DNA of 64,000 nucleotides from Paenibacillus tyrphae (GCF_000722545.1 NZ_JNVM01000001.1:96524-160523); one strand, 5' to 3'. Positions 17,427 through 28,121 are shown, counted from the stretch's first letter. Program-made: numbers and translations. The notes: a model not told the origin generated them from the sequence alone.

Positions 17427-19910
17427 ATGAGTATGAAAAAAAGCCAGCATGTGTATGCTGCTCATCTAAAGAAGTCATCTGAATCCAGTGACAAAAGTTC
17501 GATCCTATTCTGGATGCTATCAGGAATTGCTTTGATCTTCCTGCTTTGGGCGCCGTTTCAACGGGGGTTATTTAATGGTAATAACTTTGACTTTGAAAGA
17601 CCGCTCTATTCCTCCTTCGTTTGGGCCTCGGTCGTTTTGATCCTGCTTTCTATCTATTTGTACTTCCACTGGAGGTTAAAAGAAAAATCGGATCTTTCAA
17701 TAATTATAGCCTGGCTGTTGCCTATTACCTATTTCATTTCTACATTCGTAGCAGCTTCAACTAATTATGCTGCAAACTCGGTATATATTCAAATTATTTA
17801 TGTTGCATTCTTTTCGTTAGCATATTATCTAACAAAAGAGGATCTAGGCCTCACGATACTCAAGTATGGCTTCATTAGCACTTCCTATTTTGTCGTCATT
17901 TTCGGGATCATGAACTGGTTTGGCAATAAAGAAGCCGCTTTTGCGCTGGTAAAATGGTTCGCTGCCAACATGGAGCCTAATACCTCTTATCTTCACGCGG
18001 TGATGTCGGATTCCAACGGTCCTCGTTTGACATCGGTTTTTCAGTATGCCAACTCTTATGCAGCTTTTCTTATTGCAGTCTTGCTTGTCGCCATATTCTT
18101 AGTTATCACCTCTTCAAAATGGTATTCGATAGGCATCCATGCTTTTATGGTCATTCCTATTATCATTTCTTTTTTCGTTACACTATCGCGCGGCGCTTTG
18201 GTCATTTTGCCAATCGTTTTGTTATTGGTTCTGCCGTTTCTTAAACCGCGTAAGCAAGTTGCCTACCTAATTCATTTTGTCTTATCTTTTGGACTATCCG
18301 TTGTCATTCTAAATAAAGTAACGACAATCGGCGTTACTTTGTTTCAAGGATTTAAATCGGACTTATCTATTTCGGGTTGGACCAATCTATTGGTGATTTC
18401 TCTAATTTATGCGGTATTAGCAGTGCTTATCCAAAGGTTTGCTTCTCCATGGATCGAAAAGTTAACAAGTCGTTTCGAAGAAAAACGTTTCGCTTTCCTA
18501 GCTATACCCGTTGTTGCCGTCATCGTTGGTGGAATAGGGGCCGTATTGTTATTTACTGATACCGGAGTAACAAAGTTGCTTCCGGAAAATATCCGTACTC
18601 GTATTGAAAACATCAACTTCCAACAGCATAGTGTCTTGGAACGTGGCACGTTTTACAAAGATGCTATGAAATTATTTGAAGATTACCCCGTTTTCGGGGC
18701 GGGTGGGGGAGCTTGGCCGGCACTTTATGAAAAATACCAGAACAACCCATATATCAGTCGACAAGCTCACAACTTTTTTCTTCAGTATTTAACAGACGTA
18801 GGTATCGTTGGAATTGTTGTATTCCTAACTTTCCTTATTTTCATTTATTATATTTACATCCGCAATTTCATCTATCAAGATGAACAAACGCGAAACAAAC
18901 GTTTCATTTTCTATATTGTGTCGATTTCTCTTCTTGTTCACAGCATTATAGATTTTGACATGAGTTTTGTTTACTTGGGAATGCTTTTATTCTTGAGCTT
19001 TGGAATCATGATCTCAAACGATACTATGGAGCTAGGCGGTCAGTGGAAAGAAGTATTGAATTCAAAAAAATGGGCTTATCCTTCAGTAGTACTTCTTGTT
19101 TCTATGCTTCTTTTCTTCACTTCCGTTAAGCTGCTGAGCGCTGACAGCCAATTCAACCAATCTAAAGCTATCGCCGCCAGTGGTAACAATAACTTGAACG
19201 ACATTTTAGCGCCGTTAGACAATGCCTTATCGCAGCATCCGAATCATCCGGATTATGTATACCAAAAAGTCTCTATTCTTTTTCAAGTTTATAACCAGAC
19301 CAAGGATGAAAAATATTTTACGGAAGCTACGAATTTGCTGGATCAAGCATTGCAAAAAGAGCCCTTTAACTTTCCTTTGGTAGATAGAAAGATTTATAGC
19401 TTGATTCTAAAAGATAAAACAGAAGAAACTCTGCAATTTACAAACGAGAAGCTTCACAGTTTTCCATGGAAAGTGTACCTCTACGAAGTTGCGATATCTT
19501 TAAACACAGATCTAGGCCATAAAGCGCGTGAGTCGAAGAATACTCAAAAGCAAGATGAGTATTGGAATCAAGCTTTTGAACTTTACAATCAATTCGAAGC
19601 TCGCAAAAAGGAACTCGCTTTGCTACCCAAAGAACAAGGCCAAGGTCAAGCTTTTGATGAGACCGGCAAAATGGGTTTAGCCTTAGGTCAGATTCAGTTC
19701 GTACGTGGTAAATATGATGCCGCGGAAGCGATGTTCCGGATTGGCATTGGCGGCCCTCTAGAGAATCAAACAACGAAGCAAAACATTCGCTGGTACTTAG
19801 CTTCCTTGCAAAAACAAGGAAAGGCTGATCAGGCACTTTATGATAAGCTGATAGCACAAGATCCGAACGAGCGCCAAGAAATTCAAAACCTAATAAACGC
19901 AAAGTTTTAA
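17427..19910 (+). CDS. O-antigen-ligase-like (Wzy_C) protein with TPR tail
   Basis: 827 residues from ATG 17427, chosen because AGGAG at 17411-17415 precedes it. About twelve helices cover residues 25-570. The large loop before the last helices holds ENINFQQHSVLERGTFYKDA and GAGGGAWPALYEKYQ, features of the Wzy_C ligase domain. The C-terminal 230 residues are helical with TPR-like repeats and lie outside the membrane. Ligases move a lipid-linked glycan to an acceptor. In Paenibacillus alvei a related protein, WsfB, transfers the S-layer glycan to protein. Its place between the exporter and the SLH protein supports such a role. Confidence 0.87.
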   Translation: MSMKKSQHVYAAHLKKSSESSDKSSILFWMLSGIALIFLLWAPFQRGLFNGNNFDFERPLYSSFVWASVVLILLSIYLYFHWRLKEKSDLSIIIAWLLPITYFISTFVAASTNYAANSVYIQIIYVAFFSLAYYLTKEDLGLTILKYGFISTSYFVVIFGIMNWFGNKEAAFALVKWFAANMEPNTSYLHAVMSDSNGPRLTSVFQYANSYAAFLIAVLLVAIFLVITSSKWYSIGIHAFMVIPIIISFFVTLSRGALVILPIVLLLVLPFLKPRKQVAYLIHFVLSFGLSVVILNKVTTIGVTLFQGFKSDLSISGWTNLLVISLIYAVLAVLIQRFASPWIEKLTSRFEEKRFAFLAIPVVAVIVGGIGAVLLFTDTGVTKLLPENIRTRIENINFQQHSVLERGTFYKDAMKLFEDYPVFGAGGGAWPALYEKYQNNPYISRQAHNFFLQYLTDVGIVGIVVFLTFLIFIYYIYIRNFIYQDEQTRNKRFIFYIVSISLLVHSIIDFDMSFVYLGMLLFLSFGIMISNDTMELGGQWKEVLNSKKWAYPSVVLLVSMLLFFTSVKLLSADSQFNQSKAIAASGNNNLNDILAPLDNALSQHPNHPDYVYQKVSILFQVYNQTKDEKYFTEATNLLDQALQKEPFNFPLVDRKIYSLILKDKTEETLQFTNEKLHSFPWKVYLYEVAISLNTDLGHKARESKNTQKQDEYWNQAFELYNQFEARKKELALLPKEQGQGQAFDETGKMGLALGQIQFVRGKYDAAEAMFRIGIGGPLENQTTKQNIRWYLASLQKQGKADQALYDKLIAQDPNERQEIQNLINAKF

Positions 19911-19922
19911 AAAAATCTTCAT

Positions 19923-19968
19923 AAAAAATGGTAGCTAAATTTACACTACAATTTGCTACCATTTTTTT
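19923..19968 (+). terminator. Terminator of the ligase gene
   Basis: A 13-base perfect inverted repeat, AAAAAATGGTAGC (19923-19935) with GCTACCATTTTTT (19955-19967), ends in a run of seven T. Confidence 0.9.
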
Positions 19969-20062
19969 GTCTATGATGCTAAAATAGATTCTAGGCCTTA
20001 AAGACGATTTTTTAATCGAGAAGGTATTTTTATTCTGCTCAGGGAGGGAGGTGAAATGCGAA

Positions 20063-21724
20063 ATGAGTCAAATAGAGAAAAAAAATGTTTACAATCGTGA
20101 AAGGAGCAAGACCCAAGTGAAATCATCTGTATTGAAAAAAACATCCCAAGCGTTGGCCGGAATCATGATCGCTTCGACGCTGGTGCCTGTGCTTGCATTT
20201 GCTGGTATTGATTTTGGTAGTTTGAAGTATGATAAGTACACCAAAACTGTTTCTGGTTCCGTATATACTGATACCTATAACAAAGATAATAGTGTATCTT
20301 TAAGCGTATATTCGGATGCCTACCACAAAGATCTGCTTATCACGACTTCCAACGTAACCTACAGAACGGTTGATAAGGTTACATACTTCGATTTTAACTT
20401 TAGCTGGACAAATCCTACCGTTCCGGATAGCGTCTATGTGGTAACCTACTACGGTAACGACCGTAATCAAACTTACGCACTAAACAGCGGCCAAACTCCG
20501 ATTAACTCCTCCGGTTCTGGCGGATGGGGCGGCGGCGGCGGCGGCGGTTCTATCTCCAACGACGGCGTGATTGAAGTATTCGGAGATTCTGTAGATGCCT
20601 TCACTCTGCAAAGAGCTTTTGAAAACTCCAAAGAAGTGAAACTCAAAATCAAAGGTGAGAAGCTGGCTATCCCGGCTGACACACTGGCAGAAGCGCTGAA
20701 AAAAGGCGGAGTTTCTGTAACGATCATCAACGACAACGGCACTTATACTCTTCCGCTGGCAGCTATGAAATTCGAAGCACTCGCGAAAGAATTGGGCGCT
20801 GAACTGAAAGATACGAAAATCAACGTAACAATTGCTAAAGTTGCTGACGCTACTGCTGAAGACGTAACGAAAGCCGTTTATGCTGCAGGCGGCAGCCCAA
20901 TTAAGAACGCTGTTGACTTCAACGTAACAGCTTCCGGCAACAGCAAGTCTGTTAATGTTGATTTCGGCAGCACTTATGTTTCCCGTACGTTGAACGTGAA
21001 CAAAAACCTGGATGCTAAAAAAGCAACTGGCGCTCTTTACAATGAAACAACAAAGAAGCTGAGCTTTGTTCCTTCTACGTTCCAATCGAAAGACGGTCAA
21101 ACCGTTGCTACGTTGAAACGTAACGGCAACAGCATCTACACAGTAATCGAAGCAAACAAATCGTTTGAAGATCTCGCTTCCCACTGGTCCAAAGCAGACG
21201 TTGAAATGCTTGCTAACAAATTGGTGGTTGAAGGCGTATCCGACAAACAATTCCAACCGGACCGTAACATCACTCGTGCAGAATTTGCAGCATTGGTTGT
21301 TCGTTCCTTGGGTCTGAACTCTGTAACGGCTAATACGTATTTCACTGACATTAACTCTTCCGCTTGGTACGCTGGCGTAGTAGCATCGGCATCCAAAGCA
21401 GGTATTATCAATGGCTATGAAGACAATACGTTCCGTCCGGATGCACAAATCACTCGTGAAGAACTGGCTGCTATGATCATCCGTTCCCTGAATTATGCAG
21501 GCGTAGCTTCCGAAGTTTCCGAGTCGAACCAAGCTCAACAGCTTGCGAAATTCAAAGACTCTTCCAAAATCGTTTGGGCTAAGAAAGAAATTGCTGCTGC
21601 CGTGAACGCTGGCATCATCAATGGTCTGACTGACGACACCATCGGTTCTGCTGAGAAAGCAACTCGTTCGCAAGCAGCTACGATGCTGAAACGTTACCTC
21701 AAACTTGCTGGTTTCATTGATTAA
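20063..21724 (+). CDS. Secreted SLH-domain surface protein
   Basis: 553 residues from ATG 20063, behind GGAGGTG at 20047-20053. A GTG at 20117 with its own AAGGAG would give a classical 29-residue signal peptide (VKSSVLKKTSQALAGIMIA then cleavage near AFA) and is an equally good start. The mature N-terminal third is Tyr- and Ser-rich. It is followed by the linker GSGGWGGGGGGGS and a central beta-rich region. Three SLH repeats fill the C-terminus (FEDLASHWSKADVEML, YFTDINSSAWYAGVV, and a degenerate third). SLH domains bind pyruvylated cell-wall polymer. It is the likely acceptor of the glycan made upstream. Codon use is that of a strongly expressed gene. Confidence 0.9.
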   Translation: MSQIEKKNVYNRERSKTQVKSSVLKKTSQALAGIMIASTLVPVLAFAGIDFGSLKYDKYTKTVSGSVYTDTYNKDNSVSLSVYSDAYHKDLLITTSNVTYRTVDKVTYFDFNFSWTNPTVPDSVYVVTYYGNDRNQTYALNSGQTPINSSGSGGWGGGGGGGSISNDGVIEVFGDSVDAFTLQRAFENSKEVKLKIKGEKLAIPADTLAEALKKGGVSVTIINDNGTYTLPLAAMKFEALAKELGAELKDTKINVTIAKVADATAEDVTKAVYAAGGSPIKNAVDFNVTASGNSKSVNVDFGSTYVSRTLNVNKNLDAKKATGALYNETTKKLSFVPSTFQSKDGQTVATLKRNGNSIYTVIEANKSFEDLASHWSKADVEMLANKLVVEGVSDKQFQPDRNITRAEFAALVVRSLGLNSVTANTYFTDINSSAWYAGVVASASKAGIINGYEDNTFRPDAQITREELAAMIIRSLNYAGVASEVSESNQAQQLAKFKDSSKIVWAKKEIAAAVNAGIINGLTDDTIGSAEKATRSQAATMLKRYLKLAGFID

Positions 21725-21740
21725 TCTTTAATGCTTCAGG

Positions 21741-21775
21741 AGACCTGGTACCTTGGTACCGGGTCTTTATTTTTT
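21741..21775 (+). terminator. Terminator of the SLH protein gene
   Basis: AGACCTGGTACC (21741-21752) pairs with GGTACCGGGTCT (21755-21766) across a TT loop, with one T:G wobble. A T-rich tail follows. Confidence 0.92.
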
Positions 21776-21788
21776 AACCTTAAAAAGT

Positions 21789-21840
21789 GTGATGCTTTAC
21801 GGGCCTATTGTATTAATTAGCCTTTAAAACAGAGCATCAC
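21789..21840. repeat. Inverted repeat between SLH gene and groEL
   Basis: GTGATGCT (21789-21796) and AGCATCAC (21833-21840) are exact inverted arms 36 bases apart. There is no T tail, so this is not an obvious terminator. Function unknown. Confidence 0.3.
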
Positions 21841-21883
21841 CTCAAAGAATCAACTCTTTATAGTACATACACCCAAACAAAAC

Positions 21884-21918
21884 AAAAACGGCAGCCATCC
21901 CAAAGGATGCTGCCGTTT
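21884..21918 (-). terminator. Terminator of groES-groEL
   Basis: On the minus strand a 14-bp stem (AAACGGCAGCATCC pairing with GGATGGCTGCCGTTT, one bulge) is followed by TTGTTTTG. Confidence 0.9.
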
Positions 21919-21938
21919 CTATCCGGGCTAAGGTCGGA

Positions 21939-23606
<1,668 letters not shown>

Positions 23607-23672
23607 TTAACGTTTCGAATATTTTCGTAAGTAAATTACCAATACTTAAGTATCGAATCGAGGCGTTGGTTC

Positions 23673-23954
23673 TTAAGCCAGAACGGCCAGAACGTCGCTC
23701 TCACGCATAATCAGCAGCTCGCGGCCTTCGTATTTCACTTCAGTACCGGCGTACTTGGAGAAAATCACGCGGTCGCCTTCTTTCAGCTCAAGCGCAACGC
23801 GCTCGCCGTCTTTGAGTGTACCGCTGCCTACAGCTACGACTTTGCCTTCTTGCGGCTTCTCTTTCGCCGTATCAGGCAGTACGATACCGCTTGCGGTCGT
23901 TTCCTCCTTAGCGATGGCTTCAATGACTACGCGATCACCCAACGGTTTGATCAT
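23673..23954 (-). CDS. groS: 10-kDa co-chaperonin GroES
   Basis: 93 residues, full length. [22 protein letters not shown] contains the conserved start, followed by the mobile loop ([16 protein letters not shown]) and the roof loop, then [15 protein letters not shown]. It caps the GroEL ring. AGGAGG precedes ATG 23954. The promoter and CIRCE operator are directly upstream at 24002-24068. Confidence 0.98.
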   Translation of the reverse strand: MIKPLGDRVVIEAIAKEETTASGIVLPDTAKEKPQEGKVVAVGSGTLKDGERVALELKEGDRVIFSKYAGTEVKYEGRELLIMRESDVLAVLA

Positions 23955-24001
23955 GAGAAAATAGCCTCCTTTTGAAATTAGGGTAACGATGGTTTATCTT
24001 A

Positions 24002-24028
24002 TTAGCACTCAAACGTCTTTAGTGCTAA
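24002..24028 (-). promoter_or_regulatory. CIRCE operator (HrcA site)
   Basis: TTAGCACTC (24002-24010), nine bases, then TAGTGCTAA (24020-24028). The consensus is TTAGCACTC-N9-GAGTGCTAA, so there is one mismatch. It lies between the -10 box and the groES start, where HrcA repressor acts in Firmicutes. Confidence 0.96.
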
Positions 24029-24039
24029 CAACAATTCTT

Positions 24040-24068
24040 ATGATAACTATTTCCCATCAATTTTGCAA
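24040..24068 (-). promoter_or_regulatory. Sigma-A promoter of groES-groEL
   Basis: On the minus strand, -35 TTGCAA (24063-24068), a 17-base spacer and -10 TATCAT (24040-24045), immediately upstream of the CIRCE element. Confidence 0.85.
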
Positions 24069-24141
24069 GTGGTTTTACAACATTTTCACACCTCAATCAT
24101 TGTCTCCAGCCCTTTCCAAAATATACGACAAACTGACAAAC

Positions 24142-24167
24142 AAAAAAGCCTGTCATTCGACAGACTT
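24142..24167 (-). terminator. Terminator of the tat operon, containing the tatC stop codon
   Basis: On the minus strand AAAGTCTGTC pairs with GACAGGCTTT around GAAT, followed by TTTT. The TGA stop of tatC lies inside the hairpin. Confidence 0.88.
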
Positions 24168-24920
24168 TGCGGAGCTTTCCGCCTCCCAGGCTTGATCCTG
24201 CTGCAGCTGCTTCCGGTAGACGAGCGCCGATAGATAGACGCTGAACTCGTATAGAATAATCATCGGCACAGCTACGATAATGGCGGACACGGCATCCGGC
24301 GGCGTAATCATCGTGGCGATCACGACGAGCGCCAAATACGCGTAGCGGCGCAGTTTACGGAGAAGCAGCGGATTGAGCAGGCGGATTTTGGTCAAAAACA
24401 TCACGACAATCGGCAGCTCGAAGACGAGCGCGATCGGGATCAATATATTGAACATAAACGAAAAATATTGCGAAATGCCGAAGTTTTCTTTAAGCTCCAT
24501 GCTCTGGCTGATCGCAGTAGTAAATAACAGCGCCATTTTAAACACGATAAAATAGCCGAACGCCAGACCGAGCAAAAACATAAGAAACGCAAAGGGAATG
24601 AAGATTAAAGAAGCTTTTTGTTCTACTTCACGGAGTCCTGGCTTCAGAAAAGCCCAGATCTGGTATAAAGCGAACGGAAGCGTGACCAGAAGGCCGGTAA
24701 CCAGAGAAAAGCTCATATACATTTTAATTGCATCCCATGGGGAAAACACATACCAGTCCAGGTTTGCGATCGGAGATACGCTTTTCAAATAATTAATTAA
24801 CGGCTTAGCCACGAGCAGCCCGATCACCATCCCGACGATCAGGACAAGCAGCACCCAAATAATTCGTTTGCGCAGCTCCGTCAGATGCTCCACCAGCGTC
24901 ATGCCTTCATCATGTTCCAT
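24153..24920 (-). CDS. tatC: Sec-independent translocase subunit TatC
   Basis: 255 residues with six helices. The cytoplasmic start MTLVEHLTELRKRI contains the conserved Glu and HLxELR motif that recognises twin-Arg signal peptides. The first loop has SPWDAIKMYMSFSL and a later loop FELPIVVMFLTK. TatC with TatA exports folded proteins, often cofactor enzymes. GGAAGGTG precedes ATG 24920. It is the last gene of the molybdenum cofactor/Tat run, and its stop codon is inside the terminator stem. Confidence 0.97.
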   Translation of the reverse strand: MEHDEGMTLVEHLTELRKRIIWVLLVLIVGMVIGLLVAKPLINYLKSVSPIANLDWYVFSPWDAIKMYMSFSLVTGLLVTLPFALYQIWAFLKPGLREVEQKASLIFIPFAFLMFLLGLAFGYFIVFKMALLFTTAISQSMELKENFGISQYFSFMFNILIPIALVFELPIVVMFLTKIRLLNPLLLRKLRRYAYLALVVIATMITPPDAVSAIIVAVPMIILYEFSVYLSALVYRKQLQQDQAWEAESSAKSVE

Positions 24921-24966
24921 AACGGTTCACCTTCCACACGGTCAAAATCGGGAGACAAGAGTCTCC

Positions 24967-25230
24967 CTAATCCGGCAAACGACGCGAGTCTTGTTTCGCT
25001 TCTGGCTGTACAGCATGCGGCTGTGGCTGCTGCGCAGGCGCCGGCGGCGTAACGTCTTGACGCGGCGGCTGAGGCGCATCCGTCTCCATCAGATCGCGGG
25101 CGCCCTGCTTGAACTCGCGCAGCGTCTTGCCTAGCGCCCGGCCAAGCTCCGGCAGCTTGTTCGGACCGAACAATAATAGAGCAATGAGTCCGATAAGCAA
25201 AATTTCGCTGAATCCTATATTTCCGAGCAT
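24967..25230 (-). CDS. tatA: Twin-arginine translocase TatA/TatE
   Basis: 87 residues. A single N-terminal helix (MLGNIGFSEILLIGLIALLL) is followed by the FGPNKLPELGRALGKTLREFK amphipathic helix with the conserved Phe-Gly hinge, then a Pro- and Gln-rich acidic tail. Length and composition fit TatA rather than TatB. AAGGAGGG precedes ATG 25230. It lies 46 bases upstream of tatC, making a minimal TatAC system. Confidence 0.96.
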   Translation of the reverse strand: MLGNIGFSEILLIGLIALLLFGPNKLPELGRALGKTLREFKQGARDLMETDAPQPPRQDVTPPAPAQQPQPHAVQPEAKQDSRRLPD

Positions 25231-25272
25231 ATCGATTACCCTCCTTCAGTGGAGATGTTGCCTGTTCATCAG

Positions 25273-26277
25273 CTAGCAGCCGTAAAGCCCGCCATAACCG
25301 AGCTCGGTAATGTCCGCCCGGGTAATCGTTTCTCCCGCGCAAATGCGCGGCAGCAGAACGTCAAACGACGTGTACGGGTCGTGCATGACGCAGCCGGGCA
25401 GCCCCATAATCGGAATGTCGTCCAGATAGCCCATCAAAAGCATGGACCCGGGAAGCATCGGGGTGCCGTAGCTGATAACGGACGCTCCGGCACGTTTGAT
25501 GGCGCCGGGCGTCCGATCGTCCGGGTCTACGGACATGCCGCCGGTAACGAGAATAAGATCCGCACGGTCTTCCTCCAGGAAGCGGCGGATTTCCTGTACG
25601 ATCGTTTCGCTGTCGTCCGGCGCAAACCGCTGCTCGATTACTTCCGAGCCGAGCGCCGCGAGCTTGCTGCGTACGACGGGACCGAACTTGTCCTCAATCC
25701 GGCCCTTGAACACTTCGCTGCCTGTTGTGATCAGTCCTGCCCGCAGTGGGCGGAACGGCTTAACCTCGACCATAGGCTGTCCCAAGGAAGCGGCGATACG
25801 CTCGACTGCTGTAATGCGGTCTTCTTCTATAACAAGCGGAATGACGCGGGTCCCCATCAAGGAACGGCCGGGCTCCGCCACCGTATTCGTCTTTACAGTC
25901 GACATGATGACTTGATCCAGCGAATTGACCTGGTCGATCCGGTCTTTGTCGATCTTGACCAGACCGTGGATCGCGGACTTGAGCGTGACTTTGCCTTCAT
26001 GCGGCTCGCTCAACGTAACGCCGGCTCCCTGCGCGGCCTTCGCCATCCGCAGAGCCGCTTCGTCTTCGTGCAGATAGTCTTGCTGCAGACGAAGCGTGTA
26101 AATATGCTCCTTGCCGATGCTGAGCAGCGCAGGGATGTCCTCCTCGCGGATCACGTGACCTTTTTTAAACAGGCGGCCCTTGAACTTGCCGGGAATAATC
26201 TGAGTCAAGTCGTGGGCAAGCACCATGCCGACGGCTTGTTCCACAGGAACCTCTTCGAGCATCGAATCATGCTTCAT
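25273..26277 (-). CDS. MoeA-like molybdopterin-binding protein
   Basis: 334 residues. An N-terminal region (about 1-150, VEQAVGMVLAHDLTQIIPG) is followed by a MoCF_biosynth domain (about 165-310) with LITTGSEVFKGRIEDKFGP and LILVTGGMSVDPDDRTP. MoeA proper is about 400 residues, so this is a shorter, related protein often annotated simply as molybdopterin-binding. It may insert molybdate into molybdopterin. The start overlaps the moaB stop by 11 bases, showing translational coupling. Confidence 0.85.
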   Translation of the reverse strand: MKHDSMLEEVPVEQAVGMVLAHDLTQIIPGKFKGRLFKKGHVIREEDIPALLSIGKEHIYTLRLQQDYLHEDEAALRMAKAAQGAGVTLSEPHEGKVTLKSAIHGLVKIDKDRIDQVNSLDQVIMSTVKTNTVAEPGRSLMGTRVIPLVIEEDRITAVERIAASLGQPMVEVKPFRPLRAGLITTGSEVFKGRIEDKFGPVVRSKLAALGSEVIEQRFAPDDSETIVQEIRRFLEEDRADLILVTGGMSVDPDDRTPGAIKRAGASVISYGTPMLPGSMLLMGYLDDIPIMGLPGCVMHDPYTSFDVLLPRICAGETITRADITELGYGGLYGC

Positions 26278-26767
26278 CGCCGTGGTCTCCCTCGCGTCCG
26301 GTCAGAATGGCAAGAGCGTGAGGCAACTGGTCGATAACAGCCGATAAATTTTCCGAAACCCCCTTGGGGCTGCCAGGCAAGTTCAGGATCAGCGTCTTGC
26401 CGCGAATCCCGGACACGGCCCGGGAGAGCATCGCGCGCGGCGTCTTTTGCACCGAATACATGCGCATCGCTTCGGCAAAGCCCGGAGCGTGACGATCGAT
26501 GACGCTCAAGGTCGCTTCCGGCGTGACATCCCGCACCGCGAGGCCCGTGCCTCCGGTTGTCAAAATGAGATCGGCCCGGAAATAATCCGTCATTTCGATC
26601 AACGCCGCCATAATTTCGTCTTTCTCGTCAGGCACGACACGGTATTCGATAATTTCGCCGTTCATTTCTTCTTCAATCAATTCCCGAATGACCTGTGCAC
26701 TCGTGTCTTCCCGCTCTCCGCGCGAACCGCGGTCGCTAGCGGTTAAGATAGCCACTTTCCAGCGCAT
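26267..26767 (-). CDS. moaB: Molybdenum cofactor biosynthesis protein MoaB/MogA
   Basis: 166 residues forming one MoCF_biosynth domain: VAILTASDRGSRGEREDTS at the start, then LILTTGGTGLAVRDVTPEAT and the product-site stretch NLPGSPKGVSENL. Such proteins adenylate molybdopterin before metal insertion. GGAG lies 7 bases ahead of ATG 26767. It follows moaC by 33 bases. Confidence 0.93.
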   Translation of the reverse strand: MRWKVAILTASDRGSRGEREDTSAQVIRELIEEEMNGEIIEYRVVPDEKDEIMAALIEMTDYFRADLILTTGGTGLAVRDVTPEATLSVIDRHAPGFAEAMRMYSVQKTPRAMLSRAVSGIRGKTLILNLPGSPKGVSENLSAVIDQLPHALAILTGREGDHGDEA

Positions 26768-26800
26768 ACATCTGCTCCTCTCCCGGATCTCATTAAGTCT

Positions 26801-27289
26801 CTATGGGACTGCGTGAAAATCTCCGCTCTTGCCGCCGGTTTTGCTCAGCAGCAGCGTCGGTCCGATCTGCATCGTTTTCTCCGCAGCCTTGCACATATCG
26901 TAGACCGTCAGCGCCGCGGCGGATACGGCCGTGAGTGCCTCCATCTCCACACCGGTCTGTCCCTTCGTGCGGACGGTCGCTTCGATGTATAATTGCCCTT
27001 CCCCGTTATCGCTAAACCGGACATCGACGCCGGTCAATGCAATCGGATGGCACATCGGAATCCAATCCGACGTTTTTTTGGCAGCCATAACCGCGGCAAC
27101 CTGCGCTACGGCCAGCACGTCCCCTTTGCCGATGCCTCCCTGCCGGATCAGCTCCAGCGTAGCCGGAAGCATCGTAACGGTCGTGCGGGCCGTCGCCGTA
27201 CGGACGGTTTCCTGCTTGTCCGAAATGTCCACCATGCGCGCACGGCCCTGCTCGTTCAGATGGGTAAGCGGCTGCCGCTCCTCAGTCAT
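26801..27289 (-). CDS. moaC: Cyclic pyranopterin monophosphate synthase MoaC
   Basis: 162 residues. Family motifs are [45 protein letters not shown] and [25 protein letters not shown]. It converts the MoaA product into cyclic pyranopterin monophosphate. The start overlaps the end of the cyclo-ligase gene by 8 bases. MoaA, MoaD and MoaE are not in this window and must lie elsewhere. Confidence 0.97.
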   Translation of the reverse strand: MTEERQPLTHLNEQGRARMVDISDKQETVRTATARTTVTMLPATLELIRQGGIGKGDVLAVAQVAAVMAAKKTSDWIPMCHPIALTGVDVRFSDNGEGQLYIEATVRTKGQTGVEMEALTAVSAAALTVYDMCKAAEKTMQIGPTLLLSKTGGKSGDFHAVP

Positions 27290-27917
27290 GGACTTCCGCT
27301 CCCTTCTCCGTCACAATGCGGGTTTCCGTCACCAACTCGTCGATCCGGAAATCGAACAGTCCCATCGGGACTTCCGGGATCAACTGCTCCTCGTACGCCG
27401 CCGCCAAAATATAAGGCTTCGGCAGGCCGGTACGGACATACTGCTGCATAAAACGGTCGTAGAAGCCACCGCCGTAGCCAAGCCGGCCCATATTGGCATC
27501 GAACGCCAGTCCCGGAACCAGCGCGACATCCACCTGCCGGATATCGAATAGCTGCTGCGCTTTGGCTATCGGCTCGCGGATTCCCCACGTTCCGCGCTCC
27601 AGGTCGGCGTACGAACGCACCTCGAACAGCTTCATCTGCTTATAGGCGGGCACGACCTTCGGGACGACGACGCGCCAAGGACGGTCCCAGCAGGCCTCCA
27701 TGACCGGGGTTACATCCACTTCGGTTTTGACCGGCATATAGGTAAGCAGCGTCGGACGTCTTCTCATCGACGGCTCGGGACGAAGCAGCGCTTCCAACCG
27801 TTCGATCAGCTTGTCGCTGATGATCTCGGACTTGCGCTTCCGTTCGTCCTCCGGGATGGCTGAACGAACCGCTTCGGCCTGGCGGCGAAGTTCGATTTTT
27901 TTCTCTTTAATATTCAT
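27282..27917 (-). CDS. 5-formyltetrahydrofolate cyclo-ligase
   Basis: 211 residues. It opens with [30 protein letters not shown] and holds the ATP/substrate stretch [23 protein letters not shown], diagnostic of the family, with [16 protein letters not shown] at the C-terminus. It recycles 5-formyl-THF to 5,10-methenyl-THF. It is the first gene of the molybdenum cofactor/Tat run. The 268-base region upstream holds only the bioY terminator and a CCCCAAAAGGGG hairpin near 28000. Confidence 0.94.
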   Translation of the reverse strand: MNIKEKKIELRRQAEAVRSAIPEDERKRKSEIISDKLIERLEALLRPEPSMRRRPTLLTYMPVKTEVDVTPVMEACWDRPWRVVVPKVVPAYKQMKLFEVRSYADLERGTWGIREPIAKAQQLFDIRQVDVALVPGLAFDANMGRLGYGGGFYDRFMQQYVRTGLPKPYILAAAYEEQLIPEVPMGLFDFRIDELVTETRIVTEKGAEVHD

Positions 27918-28097
27918 GAAACGGCCTCATTTCATCGGGTCGATTCTGGATTAACAACATTCTAATGGGTACCATGCTCGATGGCAAACCCCTTTTGGGG
28001 CATTTTCTCCTAGTTTAACATAAATCGAAGCAAAATAACGAATTTCTACGATTTTACCCAAAAACTCGCGGCAAAATAAAAAATGTTCTTACATAAT

Positions 28098-28121
28098 AAA
28101 AAAGCCTGCCCGAAGGCAGAC
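28098..28121 (-). terminator. Terminator of bioY
   Basis: On the minus strand GTCTGCC-TTCG-GGCAGGC followed by six T, about 65 bases after the bioY stop. Confidence 0.92.

Noticed and set aside
24899..25342. 147-codon frame overlapping tatA
   Set aside because: Out-of-frame reading of tatA; the TatA helix and hinge are in the 24967-25230 frame with a good ribosome binding site.
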